A stretch of 64,000 bases of DNA from Morchella semilibera (taxonomy: Eukaryota; Ascomycota; Pezizomycetes; Pezizales; Morchellaceae). Below, one piece after another: positions 22,643 to 35,400 of the stretch. The position numbers were made by a program, and so were the translations under genes. A model generated the notes under the pieces. It did not search any database and was not told the origin of the DNA. It saw nothing but the letters and a program-made list of their open reading frames with translations. Each line of letters opens with the position of its first letter. Within the stretch, counting starts at the first letter, position 1. The DNA lies in contig CM018605.1 of assembly GCA_009192285.1 (NCBI GenBank), positions 458,767 to 522,766 on the forward strand. Direction: 5' to 3'.

Positions 22643-24365
22643 CTAAGTGGCAGGTGTCCCAGGTGTGCTTGCAGGCGCAGAAACATCGTTAGAAAAGGAG
22701 GAAGCTGTTTTTGATTGTTTGGGCCTTTTTGTCTTTTTCTTCTTGGCCAACACGACGGCGGGCCGTCCGCCAAAGTTACCGAGATCGGAGGCATCGAGTT
22801 TTGTACTGCAAGTAGTGCATACAGCGCCTTCGGGTGGAGAACAGAATACTATAAGAAGCCACCAAAAGCCATTGAAAAAATAGGAGTCAGTAACCTATTT
22901 ACGCCAATGCTAAGATTATGTGCATTAAACCACATGAGAAAAAAAATGTATGCGACGCTTCGCACTTAATGTGGTCTGTTTTATGGATGATGCATAAAGA
23001 TCACTCCGGGCTGTCCACCTCCTATAATTGGTTAACAGGATTCAGCTGCCCACCCTCAAGCCACCAGTCAACAAGAAGAGTGACATCAGAATTAGCGTCT
23101 TCGGTCAAGCCCTCTGAAGACTCTAAAAGGATTTCGCCACAATCCCTTGTTAGACTTTGGTGTGACATCCACTCCGTACGTTCAGAGCGTTGAGCTAGCT
23201 CCAAAAATTTACTCCGTCCGTGCATCCGTGTGTTTTCTGTGCCATTTTTGAGAAAAGAAGAAATAGGGCACTGACTTGACAAGCAAATACTGCACACAAA
23301 CCCAATGTCCACAATACGCTTATGACAGAAACAAGCGGCACGGAAGTCGACATTGATTTGCGTAGGTGGGACCAAGTGTTTGCGTGTAGAGTTATCAGGG
23401 ATAAAACACATCTATAATAGTTAGGACTCTAGTACTGGTTTCTTGAAAGATGGTAGATAGTATGATATAATAATACCATTAAGTATTGCAAGAGGCTTTC
23501 GGGATGTTGAAGTTGCATATAGATTCCTCTTGTGGCGTCTGATGCCTGTTGAAGGAAGACGGTTTCACCAGCGATTTTACATATGTCGATAGGGATTTTC
23601 TAATATCGATGGTCAGCGCCCTACCAAGAAACATAGGTTTCCTAAGATTCAATTTTATAGAAACAGATAAGAGGAAAAATTGATAAATACCTTCCTCTGG
23701 GCTGCAAACATCGAATTCATCATTGATACGTATTGCGTAGACAAATCGCCAGATACGCTTAACACCAAGACTCTTGCATTCATAGTGGCCATGTCCGCAT
23801 CCCGCGTCCCATTCGCTGTCCTGTTCCCTCCAGTATGTCCTCCTTGATCGTCTTCCGATGACATACACAGCCGATTAATATATGTCAACGCTAATGACAA
23901 TGCCCCTGCCATCATCGTCTCGTTCGTACCCGCCAAACTCTCGGCAGTGGTTTCCGCCATAAGTTTGCGGAACGAGGCCTGCACCTCATCTTCAACAATG
24001 CGGAACTGGCGGTATTTGTTGGCATCACGCGCGGGATCATTGTCGGTCGAGGATACGGGGGTGGTGCTCGGGTAGAGAAACACAGCTTCTTTTGTGTGAG
24101 AGGCGATTACAGCAACGCGATTCGCGTGAGAGAAAGCTAGGTGAGCATTAAGGAAGAGAAGAATTGATGCAAGGGCGCGGGGGAGAGGAAGAACCGAGTG
24201 CAGCTGCGACCAGGCGTATGGATTCGTGTCGAGGATTAGGACAAGAAGGGAGGGTTTGTCGTCTGGAGGCTTGTGTTAGCATTCGCTGTCAGCTATCCAG
24301 AGGAGGCGATTGTCTATACCGTCTGGGCCTTGGGTGTAGTGAGCACTTGCATCCAGTCCGTCCAT
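22643..24365 (-). CDS. TFB4: TFIIH core subunit Tfb4 (p34/GTF2H3)
   Basis: Subunit of the TFIIH core used in RNA polymerase II initiation and nucleotide excision repair. Exons 24365-24320, 24262-23691, 23599-23477, 23411-23276 and 22848-22643 give 360 residues. Seen: DDKPSLLVLILDTNPYAW opening the vWA-like domain, FLNAHLAFSHANRVAVIASH, ALSLALTYINR, ARVLVLSVSGDLSTQY, IPIDICKIAGETVFLQQASD and QHPESLLQYLMMCFIPD. The C-terminal zinc-binding part has the cysteines of ACFCHKRIVDIGFVCSICLS and IFCSPPEGAVCTTC, followed by a basic tail. The last intron (22849-23275) is 427 bases, far longer than the others, but is required because the second half of the zinc module lies at 22848-22780. The C-terminal zinc ligands are complete after splicing. 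Confidence 0.93.
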
Positions 24366-25701
24366 GTTTGCCGAGAAATGAGCCTTTGTGATGTGCCGAT
24401 AAATGATTGAATGAGCGGGTTGGAAAGTAGAGCTCACTGAGCTATGAAGTGGGAAGCAGAGACGTTGGTTGCTAAGCGCTGTATGTAGGTAGATCTGCCG
24501 CTACACAACGCACGAGCGGAACAGTAGGAACCTACATGTATCACCTCACCTTGGCTTTTAACGCGGAAGAAGCGTGGTTTAGGGTTTTGACTTGAGCCCT
24601 CAAAATCTATTGCCCCCTCAAGACCATTTTGCGGGTACAGAAAACAAGGTTAACCCCAGTAACTAGAACCTCCATTTCACTACATGTAACTAACGTGGAT
24701 GGCTGGGGCACTGTTTGGCCCTTAACAAAATGCAGATCCCAACATCTCCACATTTCACGCCCTTGTAAATTCTTTCCAATTTAAAACGGGATAGCACGCG
24801 ATTATTAATTGCCCCCGAAATTTTCGGCACACAATTCTCCGCCTGGTTAAGTACCCTTGCTGAAGAATACGAATTTTGCCAAAGACCCACATGTTTACCT
24901 GGAAGGTGGTTGCTTCCAAAGTTGCACTTGCACTTTGACGTGTCAAGCTACCGAGTGATACGATATGATGGCGAAGAACCCGAGTAAGTACTGCGAACAG
25001 CTTCGGCAAGAAAACTAAGCCTTGGTAAATTCCTCGCGATTGCACACTCTTGGCCTCTTTCGGTTGAACGAGGAGTGTGTAAACTAAAGTTTGATACCCG
25101 ATCCCCCGTTTCTGTACCTCTAGTAGATCTGTAGATGTTAGGGGATCCTAGTCGGTATGGGTCTAGCTCAGGACTACAAGTAGCAACGAGGGTTCTTGGG
25201 CCGGACGTGCGCGTTTGTGCCAAAAAGGAAAACTACAATAACCCTGAGTGGTGACAGGTGAAGGCGAAGATAATTGAGCGTAAAGGGGACGGAACAAAGT
25301 GGGCTCGAGTCGATCCTTAGGTCCTCTCAAGTATTGCAGTGATAGCCCGAGTCGGTGCTCTATTGGGTCAGATAAGGTTATGTTTAAAGACACCAGATGC
25401 TTAACTTGATATTTATCCATAAAAGTATAAGTACAGGTAAGTTAATCTTTGGCGAAAGATAAGGAAGAAAAATGCTATGCTTTAAAAATCAACTTGCATC
25501 GAATCCCCAAATAACCTCATCAATACTCATCCATTAAGAAAGAAGAAAAAATATAAGCCTCACAGTTCATCATGAAATAAAAGATGATTTACTGCTGTTT
25601 TGAACAGGCCCTTACAGTACAGCCCGGTTTCATGTTCCCCCATAACCATTATTCCGGCCCGATCATTACTTTACGTCAGTACTCCCCTCTCCACGAATTA
25701 C
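24366..25701. other. Intergenic, no gene seen
   Basis: Promoter side of TFB4 and 3' side of the DUF7707 gene. Two TACATGTA palindromes (24533, 24681). Several short ORFs without recognisable features. Confidence 0.55.
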
Positions 25702-26432
25702 CTAGATTCCAACAATTGCGAATCCAGCAGCTAGACCTGCAACAAGGACACCCATCCCGTAAATACTACCAGCCTCAAGCAATGTAGAAGCACTGCTCGA
25801 TGAATCTGAGTCGCTAGATGCGGTAGACGTTCCAGTAATGGCGAAGCCGTTAGCGTCTGTTTGGGTGCCCGACGATTGGCTAGTAGCGGAAGATCTGGTA
25901 GTCGAGCTAGAGGTAGTGGTAGCGTTCACTCGAGTAGGGTCAGTGGCACCGCACTGCTTGCCTGAGGCGCAAAGACTAATGCATGAGGCATCCCCACGAC
26001 AGGCGGTCTGGCAGTCCTCAACCTCGAGACGGCAGATGAAGAATGGAATAGTTTGAGAGTACCTGTTGACAGCTATTAGAAGCCATCATAGATAAAACTT
26101 GCTTGGGGGGATCTTACTCAGTTGCGTTAGGAGCCAAGCCGTTGGAGCAAGTACACTGATAGTAGAGATTGTCGGGGTAGCACTCATTGGCGGAAACCTT
26201 CAGTTCTTGGTTCTGGCACAAAAGTTTGCAAGAAGAGGTTTGCGAGGTACACCACTGGGTCCTGACATTGATATCACTGTTTGGCAGATTATTAGCATTA
26301 TGGCTCCTCGGAGGACTGAAGTAGTCGATATACTTACACGTCGGTAATGTTAGGGTAAGTGTAGACTTGAGCATATGCAGTAGAGAAGACAGCGCTGGAA
26401 GCCAAAAGAGTAGAAATGAGGAAGGACTGCAT
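25702..26432 (-). CDS. DUF7707-type secreted, GPI-anchored cell-surface protein
   Basis: Exons 26432-26338, 26276-26118 and 26062-25702 give 204 residues. An N-terminal signal peptide (MQSFLISTLLASSAVFSTAYA, cut probably after AYA-Q) is followed by a cysteine-rich domain with about ten cysteines (RTQWCTSQTSSCKLLCQ, YYQCTCSNG, FICRLEVEDCQTACRGDASC, SLCASGKQCG). A Ser/Thr-rich, probably O-glycosylated linker follows, and a hydrophobic C-terminus (GMGVLVAGLAAGFAIVGI) fits GPI-anchor addition. This pattern matches the fungal DUF7707 family of wall or membrane proteins, whose function is unknown. A CFEM domain was considered but the cysteine spacing does not fit. Introns (26277-26337, 26063-26117) have standard sites. 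Confidence 0.85.
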
Positions 26433-26642
26433 GTTGAACAGTAATTAAAGGTATGGTATACGACTTCAAGACAAGCGATAAAGTCAGTAAGGGTCCCTTG
26501 TTTGTTGACCTTGAGTATATTTTCGGGGGGGGATGGCACATACAGGACTAGGGGGGTATTAAGGGGGTGAACTAGCAACAAACGAATGTGCGCGAAGGGT
26601 CGAGCGAGTGTTGATGGATAGGTGGAAGGAGAGAGGAGGAGG

Positions 26643-26662
26643 GAGAGAGAGAGAGAGAGAGA
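26643..26662. repeat. GA microsatellite
   Basis: About nine to ten GA dinucleotide units within a purine-rich stretch upstream of the DUF7707 gene. Confidence 0.9.
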
Positions 26663-27001
26663 AGGAGGTGATTATAAAAGAAAGGAAACAACCAAAACAA
26701 CAGAGAATTAAGCGGCTGGTAAGGGAAAAGGAAGGAGGGAAAGTTGGTAAATACCAAACAAAAAACTACCCAAAGAGGGCCCTGACTGGCTACATCCAGG
26801 CCTAATTAGGTATTGTCCCGGCTTGTACCATTGTTGTCCCACACTAAAATAAATACGGAGCCGCATACTAGCCACATTACATGTATATATAGGTCCCCCG
26901 ACATGGTTAGTTCGGTTGCACAGCTAAGAATATGGTGGGTGATATTGAGAACATATGGCTCCGGAAGCCTTAGACCGGTCCTCCGCGGGAGGATCGCTGT
27001 T

Positions 27002-27028
27002 TTGAAAAATAGGGTTTCTATTTTTCAA
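27002..27028. repeat. Short perfect hairpin
   Basis: Arms TTGAAAAATAG (27002-27012) and CTATTTTTCAA (27018-27028) separated by five bases. Pairing extends imperfectly outward (GCTG/TAGC). Confidence 0.8.
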
Positions 27029-27846
27029 TAGCGGCGTATTCGACATGAGGAGAATAAAGTGGTGTGAGTCGTGGTGATTAATATCATGATAGGTATCTAC
27101 ATCATGTAGTTTTACTGCAGGCTGTCCGAGCACCCGGACCTAGCATATCTTGCAACCGAACAGGCCCTAATCCTCATGTACCTACACGGCGGATGAAATA
27201 GGACAAGGTCTAACGCTAACGCCTCAATGCCAGGGCCGTTAAAAGTCAACTCTAGACACTTGGCCGGGGTAACAATCTGTAAGAAGAAAATGTCACTAAG
27301 GCTACCTTTAAGCAACCGGTGCGTTTGTACGGCACATTGGGTGACGAGTTTCCCAGAGGAACTCAGTCCTCAAGTGCCACGAGCTTCATAATATTATATG
27401 TATTTACTGTTTTGGTTAGGTGATATGTCACCTTGTCGCTACTTTTTCTAGCTAGGATGGATTGTTTATATGTCGTGAAGTTGTTTATATTAAAAGTTTT
27501 AAACTCAAGAACCCAGTCTTGAATAACAGGTGGTTTTCTCGATGGGGTGTAGACTTGAATCTCCCTGACCAGAACTGTTCGAGCAGATTTTGGACCTACT
27601 TGGCACCCGACAGCGAATACTATTCACACTTTCCAGTGTGCTCTATTGGTACATGTACTTGTAGGTACACCGTACACACATCAAACATGTCAATTACGTA
27701 TGTCCACCGCCACACTTATGCGGCCACATTCAATATTACGCCACATCAGCAGCTCCTTTGCCATTTCTACATCGATCGTAAAGGCAACAAAAACAACCCA
27801 AGGCTACATGATAGGTGCCTCCCACTCAATAAACCACAAACACAAT

Positions 27847-28587
27847 ATGAATGACGATGACGAAGGAGGATTCCATCCTCTCACCATTAGGCTTATCGAC
27901 CACACAATCATTCCGAGTGAGAATAGTCCTGGAATATGGGCAAGAAGTGCAAAGGTGGTAGATTATTTGATTGTTTCTGGTAGTAGGACGAGGGCAGGAG
28001 CCTATGTTGCCTGGAATTGCTCGATCGAGACATTCGAGGTTAGTTGGTATCTGTTTGGGGATTCATTATGAGTTATTGAGGCTCATGCGTTGCTTTCGTC
28101 ATACATAGGGAGCTCAGTTCACAGTTCGAAAACGGTGCGCGATTGATTTCACTCCGCTACGACCATTTGGTAGCAAGAGGTTTCTGACTGAGTAAAATAG
28201 GTATTCCGAATTTGTCGAGCTGCGGGATATGCTTATAGAGACGTTCCCAAGGTCAGGGGTGTCTATACCAGCTTTACCGCCAAAGAGCGTTGTTTGTATG
28301 TGTTTCATCTGTCGTTGACATCCGGAGAATTTGAGTCTCCCCGCAGTTAGAAACATGTTAACACCTGGCCTGTAGCCAAGTTCCGTCCAAAATTTCTTGA
28401 GGCTCGCCGTCAGGGCTTGTCATACTTCCTCTCGTAAGTTTGTATCGCTTGGGTGTTGGTTCAATAGGTTTTACGTACCGCGAGGAAGACACTGACTTGA
28501 CCTTCCACTGGTCATAGATGCATTCTCTTAAACCCCGAATTTGCTGGTTCACCTCTGGTAAAGCAATTTCTGATGCGCATTGATTGA
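27847..28587 (+). CDS. PX-domain protein, Ypt35-like
   Basis: Small phosphoinositide-binding PX protein. In yeast, Ypt35 recruits Vps13 to endosome/vacuole-mitochondrion contacts. Exons 27847-28038, 28109-28134, 28201-28295, 28376-28433 and 28518-28587 give 146 residues. Seen in order: TIRLIDHTIIPS, GAYVAWNCSIETFE, FTVRKRYSEFVELRDMLIETF (the R-Y motif that binds PI3P), IPALPPKSVVSKFRPKFLEARR (the PPxK loop and following helix), GLSYFLSCILLNPEFAGSP and VKQFLM. Each intron was placed so that these blocks join in frame; all use GT-AG with acceptors TAG. The start at 27847 is the conserved-looking one, but the frame is open upstream to 27811 and 27646, so the N-terminus may be longer. Ypt35 has a longer N-terminal tail. 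Confidence 0.87.
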
Positions 28588-29276
28588 AAGCCTCTAACTT
28601 AGGCTACGGCTCCATTTTTCTATATGATTTTATGCTTGTTTTCTTTCCCTCTTTGATTAGAGGACCTATACCAATTTCCTTTATTTTTCCCTCCATGACT
28701 AGCATATGTAGGTATCTACGGTAGACTTTTGTGACTTTTTTTTCTTTAGAATTGGCCTGGGTATGGGATTGGGTTGGGTTAATACACAGCAGGTACTGTA
28801 ATGAACTGAAGCATCAGAAGTTGTCTATAATCGCATTCAAGAGATGAAGCTCGAGAATGCGCCCTAGCGAAATCTACCTTGCAGCGCAATATCGATCTGC
28901 AAGTGAGTTCAGATGCTGGTGCACATACACCTCGACCGTGTTATCGAGTTTGGTAGGGTGTTCCACGCTGCCTGGTTGCTTCCTCTGCATGGCGTGAGGA
29001 AAGGAGAGAGAGACCCCTCTGTGCAAACCTTTGAACTCGAACCCCAAAACCCCAGGTCTGTCAGTAATTTTTTGTTCGCGAAGGCACTGCTACGGTGTAT
29101 GTACTCCTGCGCAACCAGTCAGCCAGGCAGCCGACGTCGGTCCCAGCAATTTTGAACGAAGAGACCTTGAAAAAGAAGCCCCCCCATTACCATTACTTCC
29201 CGCTGTCACGCCCCTCCCCGCCCCCTTCCTCTCCCCCACTAGCCATAGAAGTGAAGAATGAAAACGTCTTTACATC
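28588..29276. other. Intergenic, no gene seen
   Basis: Between two plus-strand genes. Short ORFs at 28913-29280 look like upstream reading of the promoter/leader of the next gene; CT-rich leader just before 29277. Confidence 0.55.
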
Positions 29277-30962
29277 ATGAAACGAAAGGTTCATATAATT
29301 CTGCGCTTCAGCAAACAAGTCAATCCTCCTGCTGTTACTGCTACCTCTGCCTCATCTGAATTCTCTTCGTCTGAGAACTCAACACCTCCAGCTACATCAT
29401 TTACGTCCTTGACCGAGTCTCCCGACTCTCCTCAGGCTGGGCCTATGGCGCGACTATCTCCCGATAACGAGGGCGTAGAAGCGCGAGGCGACAAACGCAA
29501 GAGAAAAGTTCATAATAAGTACAAAAATCCCCAAGGAGCCGACACAGCATCTCTACCAACACCGCCGTTACCATCAGCAGATGCACCCGCTCTCGTTTCT
29601 CAGACGTCGCAATTGATCAGGAAGCGAAAGCGTTCCATTCCCAAGAGCATCGGTGGTGGAAAAGGGGATCTGCAGCCTCCACCCAAGAAAGCCCGGAGGT
29701 TTACAGAGCAACAGCCTACCCATACCCGCGCGACAACAACAGCAACCGCAACAACAAATCCCCCAAATGAAGCTGATAAAAAAGAAGGCGACAAGAGAAT
29801 TACTCGGAGTCAAGACACCCAACAAAAGAGCGAACTGGCAGAGTGGTTTGAAGACCGAGAGGATGAGGATGGTAAATCATCTCTCCCACTAGTTGCATCC
29901 AACTGGAAAACTAATTTAAAAGTAGATTTTGTTGTTGATATTGATCACCCTATGAGAATTGTGGAGAACGACACTACTCCCAGAAATGCAAAAGGTGCCA
30001 GCATCAGCAGAGCTAATGGCATTACTGCCAACGGAAATATTGAAATAAACGGTATCGAGGCAGCCCGGCCCCTAGGAGCTGTTACTGCCGCAATAGCATC
30101 TATGACTGAGCCACAGCGATCTATTCCCACAACACGCCAAGTGGTTATAGAGACTATTAACCTCGAAGAAGAAGCACGTGCTAGTAGTTCTCGACTTACC
30201 AGGTTTACTTCAGATCCGCTATCAGAAGATATCTACCTTAGACCGCACACTTCCATGGGAAGGGAAGAAAAGCGCCTGCGCAATGTTGAACGTGATAGGG
30301 CAGCCCATGATAAGCAGAGATACGAAGACAGGCTAGAAAGGTTGCGGGGGCCTGACTGGATCAAGACATTTAATCTTGGTACGGTTGCCCAGAAACTTGG
30401 ACTAGTCGAAATGGAGAAGAGAAAAGCAGGGGTGATTAGATGGCATGAGTCATTATTAAGGAAGTTTAAGGCCTGGAAGGAGGAGGAAAGAAGAAAAAAG
30501 CTTGCTGCAGCTGGGAGAACAAGTAGGAGCTTGACAAATAGCCAGGAGCGAGACCTAGAAGAACCCGAACATCTTAACGGACAGGCTTTATATGAACAAG
30601 ATGTAGGCGGTGGGGATGGAAAGGCGGAAAAGGATATATATGCTATCACAGATGACTCCGACGACGGCGATCATCTTCATCACTCGAAGCAACATCGTCA
30701 CACATCAAAATCATCTAAGTCATCCTATCGGCTCACCGCCGAGAGCCCCAAAAAGAAGCCAGTGTACAAACCATTCGTTTCTTTCTATAATAACCCCCAC
30801 ATGCGTCAAGCTGTACTCAACAATTCCCGAAAAAGCTCACGAAATCTAAAGCCATTTGGGGTATCTCTCCCGGAGCTTGAACCAAAGGAGTTTGAGCTTC
30901 CTGAAGAATTCCACCAAAAGACTGCAAGGCATCTTAGGGCTCGCAGGAGGATTTCAAAGTGA
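29277..30962 (+). CDS. SAS4-domain (something about silencing 4) chromatin protein
   Basis: Single-exon ORF of 561 residues. The first ~290 residues are disordered and rich in Ser, Pro, Lys and Arg with several nuclear-localisation-like basic clusters (GDKRKRKVHNKYK, IRKRKRSIPKS, PPKKARR). The conserved block around residues 335-410 (RLRNVERDRAAHDKQRYEDR, GPDWIKTFNLG, LLRKFKAWKEEERRKK) matches the SAS4 domain. In yeast this domain belongs to the SAS histone-acetyltransferase complex with a MYST enzyme. A second conserved patch (FVSFYNNPHMRQA, FGVSLPELEPKEFELPEEF) closes the protein. It probably acts as a scaffold of a MYST-type acetyltransferase complex. It lies two genes upstream of the ESA1 MYST enzyme. 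Confidence 0.78.
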   Translation: MKRKVHIILRFSKQVNPPAVTATSASSEFSSSENSTPPATSFTSLTESPDSPQAGPMARLSPDNEGVEARGDKRKRKVHNKYKNPQGADTASLPTPPLPSADAPALVSQTSQLIRKRKRSIPKSIGGGKGDLQPPPKKARRFTEQQPTHTRATTTATATTNPPNEADKKEGDKRITRSQDTQQKSELAEWFEDREDEDGKSSLPLVASNWKTNLKVDFVVDIDHPMRIVENDTTPRNAKGASISRANGITANGNIEINGIEAARPLGAVTAAIASMTEPQRSIPTTRQVVIETINLEEEARASSSRLTRFTSDPLSEDIYLRPHTSMGREEKRLRNVERDRAAHDKQRYEDRLERLRGPDWIKTFNLGTVAQKLGLVEMEKRKAGVIRWHESLLRKFKAWKEEERRKKLAAAGRTSRSLTNSQERDLEEPEHLNGQALYEQDVGGGDGKAEKDIYAITDDSDDGDHLHHSKQHRHTSKSSKSSYRLTAESPKKKPVYKPFVSFYNNPHMRQAVLNNSRKSSRNLKPFGVSLPELEPKEFELPEEFHQKTARHLRARRRISK

Positions 30963-32434
30963 TGGATCGTGTTGAGGGTTCCTATTTACGGAGTGTTAGG
31001 GAAAGTACATAATATCACATGGTGTTAATTTTTTTCCTTTTTCCTCATATTGCTGGTTTCCGGAAGACGGTGTATTACGGTATTTTTCTCTCTTGGGTCT
31101 TTTTTTCTCCCTATTTTATATTTTTTCCTTTTTATATTCTTCCCAGTGAGCTCTTGTGAAATTCATGGTCCGTATCATTTCTTGTTTTTATTGTATTTTG
31201 ATCTGTTCATTGGGATCGTCGTGGGTATGGGGTTTTCTTGTTTACTCTCTTCTCTCTAGCCCCTATGTATCTCTGGCACTCACAGATATATAAGTTTCTG
31301 GCGTGTCGTGTCATGTAGTGTATTTTTAACATCGGCTTCCGCTGTACTTTCTCAATGCTGTATATTATGTATCTCAGGATACTATTCTCGGGAATGAAGT
31401 AGTAGCGGGTTCATAGTAATCTATGGTGCTTCAACGAAGACAATCTGCACGCAAAGGTCTATTTACTTCTGCGCATGTTCTGGGGAGGAATTGCTCAGGT
31501 ACGTACATGTACCGACATATCTACATAGGACAAGTACTACTGTTGCGCATAGGGTTAGGATCCCACGTGTTTTTTTTTTTTTAAAGAGCGATGCGTTATT
31601 GGTAGGAGTAAATACATGTAGGTGCTAATATGTTAGGGAGAGCATTGTCCTGCAGCTGGAATTACTTAAGTATGTAAGATGTGCCAAGGCCTGAAAGCCA
31701 CATGCGGCTAGAGCAGCTACACTAGCCGACTTCACGCCTTTCTGTCTCGACGCCTGTGCAGCCCCCATAGATAATGACGCTCAATCATCGCTGACTCCGA
31801 CAACAACCCACCGTTAGTTACCAGGCACCACAAGCCTCAGTCTGCCGTTCACTGAGATATATTCTGACAGAACACGTCTTCGCATTCGGTACTTCGCCCC
31901 TGTATTCCTGCGTTAGACCCCTTTATTCCGCCGCGTCGCTCGTGCCATCACCACTACCGGGGACTCGACCAGCGTTTCGAACCGTGATTGCTTGGGCATT
32001 TAAACAGCATAAAAACGAAAAACAGGAGTAGCTACCACGGCAACTCAAACACAAGTGCGCAAACTATTATCAGAGGAGCTTTTGGTTCACTTGGAAAGCT
32101 CGGGAGGCTCAAGATCGCTGGTGGAGGGGTTCATAGGAACAGGTCGCGGAATCCACAGGAGGGACCTTTAGGGTCAAGAAGGGAGGTTTTTTTTCTTTTG
32201 AAGGAGGGGACCCTAGCTTGTTCAGTGATAGCATTTTTGGGGAGGGGAGCCAAAATAGGATGAAGACCGTGCTCTTGCTGGCATAGAAGGGACGACACAA
32301 AACGACGCCGGAATTTTCTACGTTTTTTGCGTGTCTCGATCGCACAACCCCATTGAAATACTCCCCACTACGCCGCCTCTACCTAAACATCTTTAACAAG
32401 CTTTATCCATCCCTTATTCAAATAATTTGGCAAG
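30963..32434. other. Intergenic, no gene seen
   Basis: T-rich 3' flank of the SAS4 gene, then promoter region of TAF2. TACATGTA at 31504 and 31613. No convincing ORF. Confidence 0.6.
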
Positions 32435-35400
32435 ATGCCGGCAGCTACGGAGGTGCCGATATTCGCGCAGTCATCTCAACACTATTCGCAATCATCGCAA
32501 CATAACCAATCCCAACCACAGGCACAGGCGCAACCTCCACCACAGGTAGTCTATAATCGCGGGTTTAATATATAAGTTTCCTGGTTACGTTCTCTTTCTT
32601 AAAGTTATCTGGCTGACAGTTTTTTCACAGGTCACCAAAAAGTTGGATTGGACATCAATTTCGTGAACAAAAGCCTGAAGGTATGAAACCTCTGCACCTA
32701 GACCTCCACGGGGATGCCTGTGCTGACATACACGCGTTAATAGGGCTGGACTGAAATTACCATTAATCCGACAGAGGCCACTTTAAAGCAACTCCGACTG
32801 AACTGCAGACAATGCAGTACGTATTATCTCGACAGCAAGTGACTTCCGCAGCGGTCAACTAATCTTATTGTAAAATTATAGAAATTACAAAATGTCTTGT
32901 TAATGGGAAATCGCCGTCGTTAACCTACAAAGAACCCTATAGCAGCTTCCGAATCCATGATACCGCTACAGTCCATCAACATCATCAGCTTATGAAAAAA
33001 TTGGATCCAGCGCTCAGTGATCCCCCGGAGCACGAATTGGTTATCCACTTGCCTCCGAAGGTTAAGATAGAATCTGTGGTGAGTATTCTCTGCCTTCTTA
33101 AGGGCTTCATTGGATTAAAAGTACTCGATCTGTTTACAAGCTCGAATTCAGGATCCTCTTAGCGTTAGTGCTCAAAGCCTCCCTCCGGGGCGGAGTAATC
33201 CTGGGGTCAAACGGGAATCTCCAGATATTGCTGCAAATGGTGCTGCGACCCCTGCATTGGCTCGATCAGATACTTCTTTTATATTCAGTCCATTGAAAGT
33301 AAGAATCGAATATGTAATTGAACATGTTCGCGATGGGTTCGCCTTTGTGGGCTGTGATGCCGGCGATCTGCGATACCCTCATGCCTACACTACCCACACC
33401 CCTCTACCCGGGTCTGCGTGTTGTCTTTTTCCAACACTCGATGGAATTCACGAGAGATGGACATGGGAAATTGAGGTGACAGTACCTAAAACCATCGGGG
33501 ATATAGAAAAAACATCATCTTCCTTGCCATCACCACAGGTGAACGGAAATGGCCCCACTAACGCTATTAGCGGCGTTAGTGGAACCCATGAGTCCCCAAA
33601 CAAAATCGGTGTCGAGGACGTAGTAGATGAAGACGGGGATCTTGATATGACAGTTGTTTGCAGCGGTAACTATAAAGATGAGGTTTGTTGGAAATTCGAT
33701 AAACCTACTTGATAATTCTACTAACAGCACGAAGGAAACCCACCCTACAGAACCGTGGAAAAAAACTCTGAAGTTTGAGCAGCTTCAAGCAGTGGCACCG
33801 CAACATATCTCCATTGCAGCTGGCCCCTTTGAGTGTGTGAATCTTTCGGAGTATCGAGATGTAGAAACTGAAGAGGCTATGGGAACTATGAGTGTCGATG
33901 TACTCGGATACTGTCTTCCTGGGAGAGAGCCAGATCTCAGGAATACCTGCATGTTTATCCCAAAGGTATTTGAGGATTATGCCTCATTCTTTTCCTTTTC
34001 CTTTTCATTTTTGCTAACGTATATAGGCTCTTGATTATATATTTAAAGAATTTGGACAATATGTCTTCCAGGCGTTCAAGGTTTGTTTTGTTGATGATTT
34101 AGCAATGGATACTACAGAATCAGCTTCTTTGGTTATATGCAGTAACCGCCTGCTTTTCCCGGAATATGTAATCGATCCGATCTGGCCAGTCACCCGAAAA
34201 CTTACGTATGCCCTGGCGACACAATGGTCTGGAGTGCAGGTGGTACCGAAGGATTGGCAGGATACATGGGTTATTATTGGGATTGCGTACTGGATGACTG
34301 GATGCTTTCTTAAAACCTTGATGGGCAACAATGAATACCGCTTCAGACTCAAAAAAGACGCGGAAAAGATTTGTGAACTGGATATTGGGCGCCCTTCGCT
34401 TTACGCTGCAGGATTTGCTGTCCCAATTGATCAGGGATGTTTGGATTTCATCAAGCTTAAAGCTCCCGTAGTTTTGACGATCCTTGAAAAGAGATTGTGG
34501 AAAGTCAGTTCTTCCATGGTTTTACACCGTGTGGTCCGGAAGACGTTCTTAGGAGCGGTGGCAGGCGAGCTGAAGAATGGACTTATGAGTACCAAGCACT
34601 TTATTCGGGTGTGTGAGAAGAGCAGCCACACTAAACTTGACCCATTTTTTCAGCAGTGGGTTTATGGGTCAGGGTATCCACGGTTTGAAGTTTCACAAAG
34701 GTTTAATAAAAAAAGAATGATCGTGGAAATGGGGATCCGGCAGGTTCAAGCAGCAGAAACTCCAACGCATCACAAAGTAACTGCGGAGAGCTTTTTCAAT
34801 GATGCCCAAGAGCATGTACGGCATATTGCGGTGGGGCCTCCACTGCCCCTATTCACTGGCCCAATGACTATTCGAATCCATGAGGCGGATGGCACGCCCT
34901 ATGAACATGTTGTCGATATCAAAGACACATACACAAAGCTTGATATCCCTTACAACACAAAGTATAAGAGGCTAAAACGTTCTCGGCGACAAAAAGAAAG
35001 GGCTGCTGCTGGTGCTGGTGTTGATATCAGTATTGATGCACAAAACGATGATGTGTTACTCTATTGTTTGGGAGATGTTTTGCAGAGTGAAGAGGAGGTT
35101 GATGATTGGAGGTTGGAAGATTGGTCAAAGGAAGACGAGGATAAGATGGCACAGGAATCATTCGAGTGGATTCGTATGGATGCTGATTTTGAGTGGATCT
35201 GTACGCTCAAAGTTGGGCAGCCGGATTATATGTTTCTTTCCCAGCTTCAACAGGACAGGGACGTTATTGCTCAATATGAGGTATACTTCCTAAAAGCGTT
35301 GAATAAGCACGAGATTAACACATTTACACAGGCATTACAACATCTTGCAAGTATAAAAGAATCCGCTTTAATTTCCTCAATTTTAGTAAGAACATTGATG

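Larger units (their letters stand above)
26433..27846. other. Divergent intergenic region
   Basis: Between DUF7707 and the PX-protein gene. Contains a GA microsatellite (26643-26662), a hairpin (27002-27028) and TACATGTA at 26878 and 27650. No gene seen apart from a possible upstream extension of the PX-protein ORF. Confidence 0.55.

Noticed and set aside
25702-26432. CFEM-domain effector
   Set aside because: Cysteine number and spacing do not fit CFEM; the DUF7707 pattern fits better.
33654-34034. Separate small gene starting at 33654 inside TAF2
   Set aside because: It is TAF2 exon 6 read through the upstream intron; the conserved frame starts at 33735.
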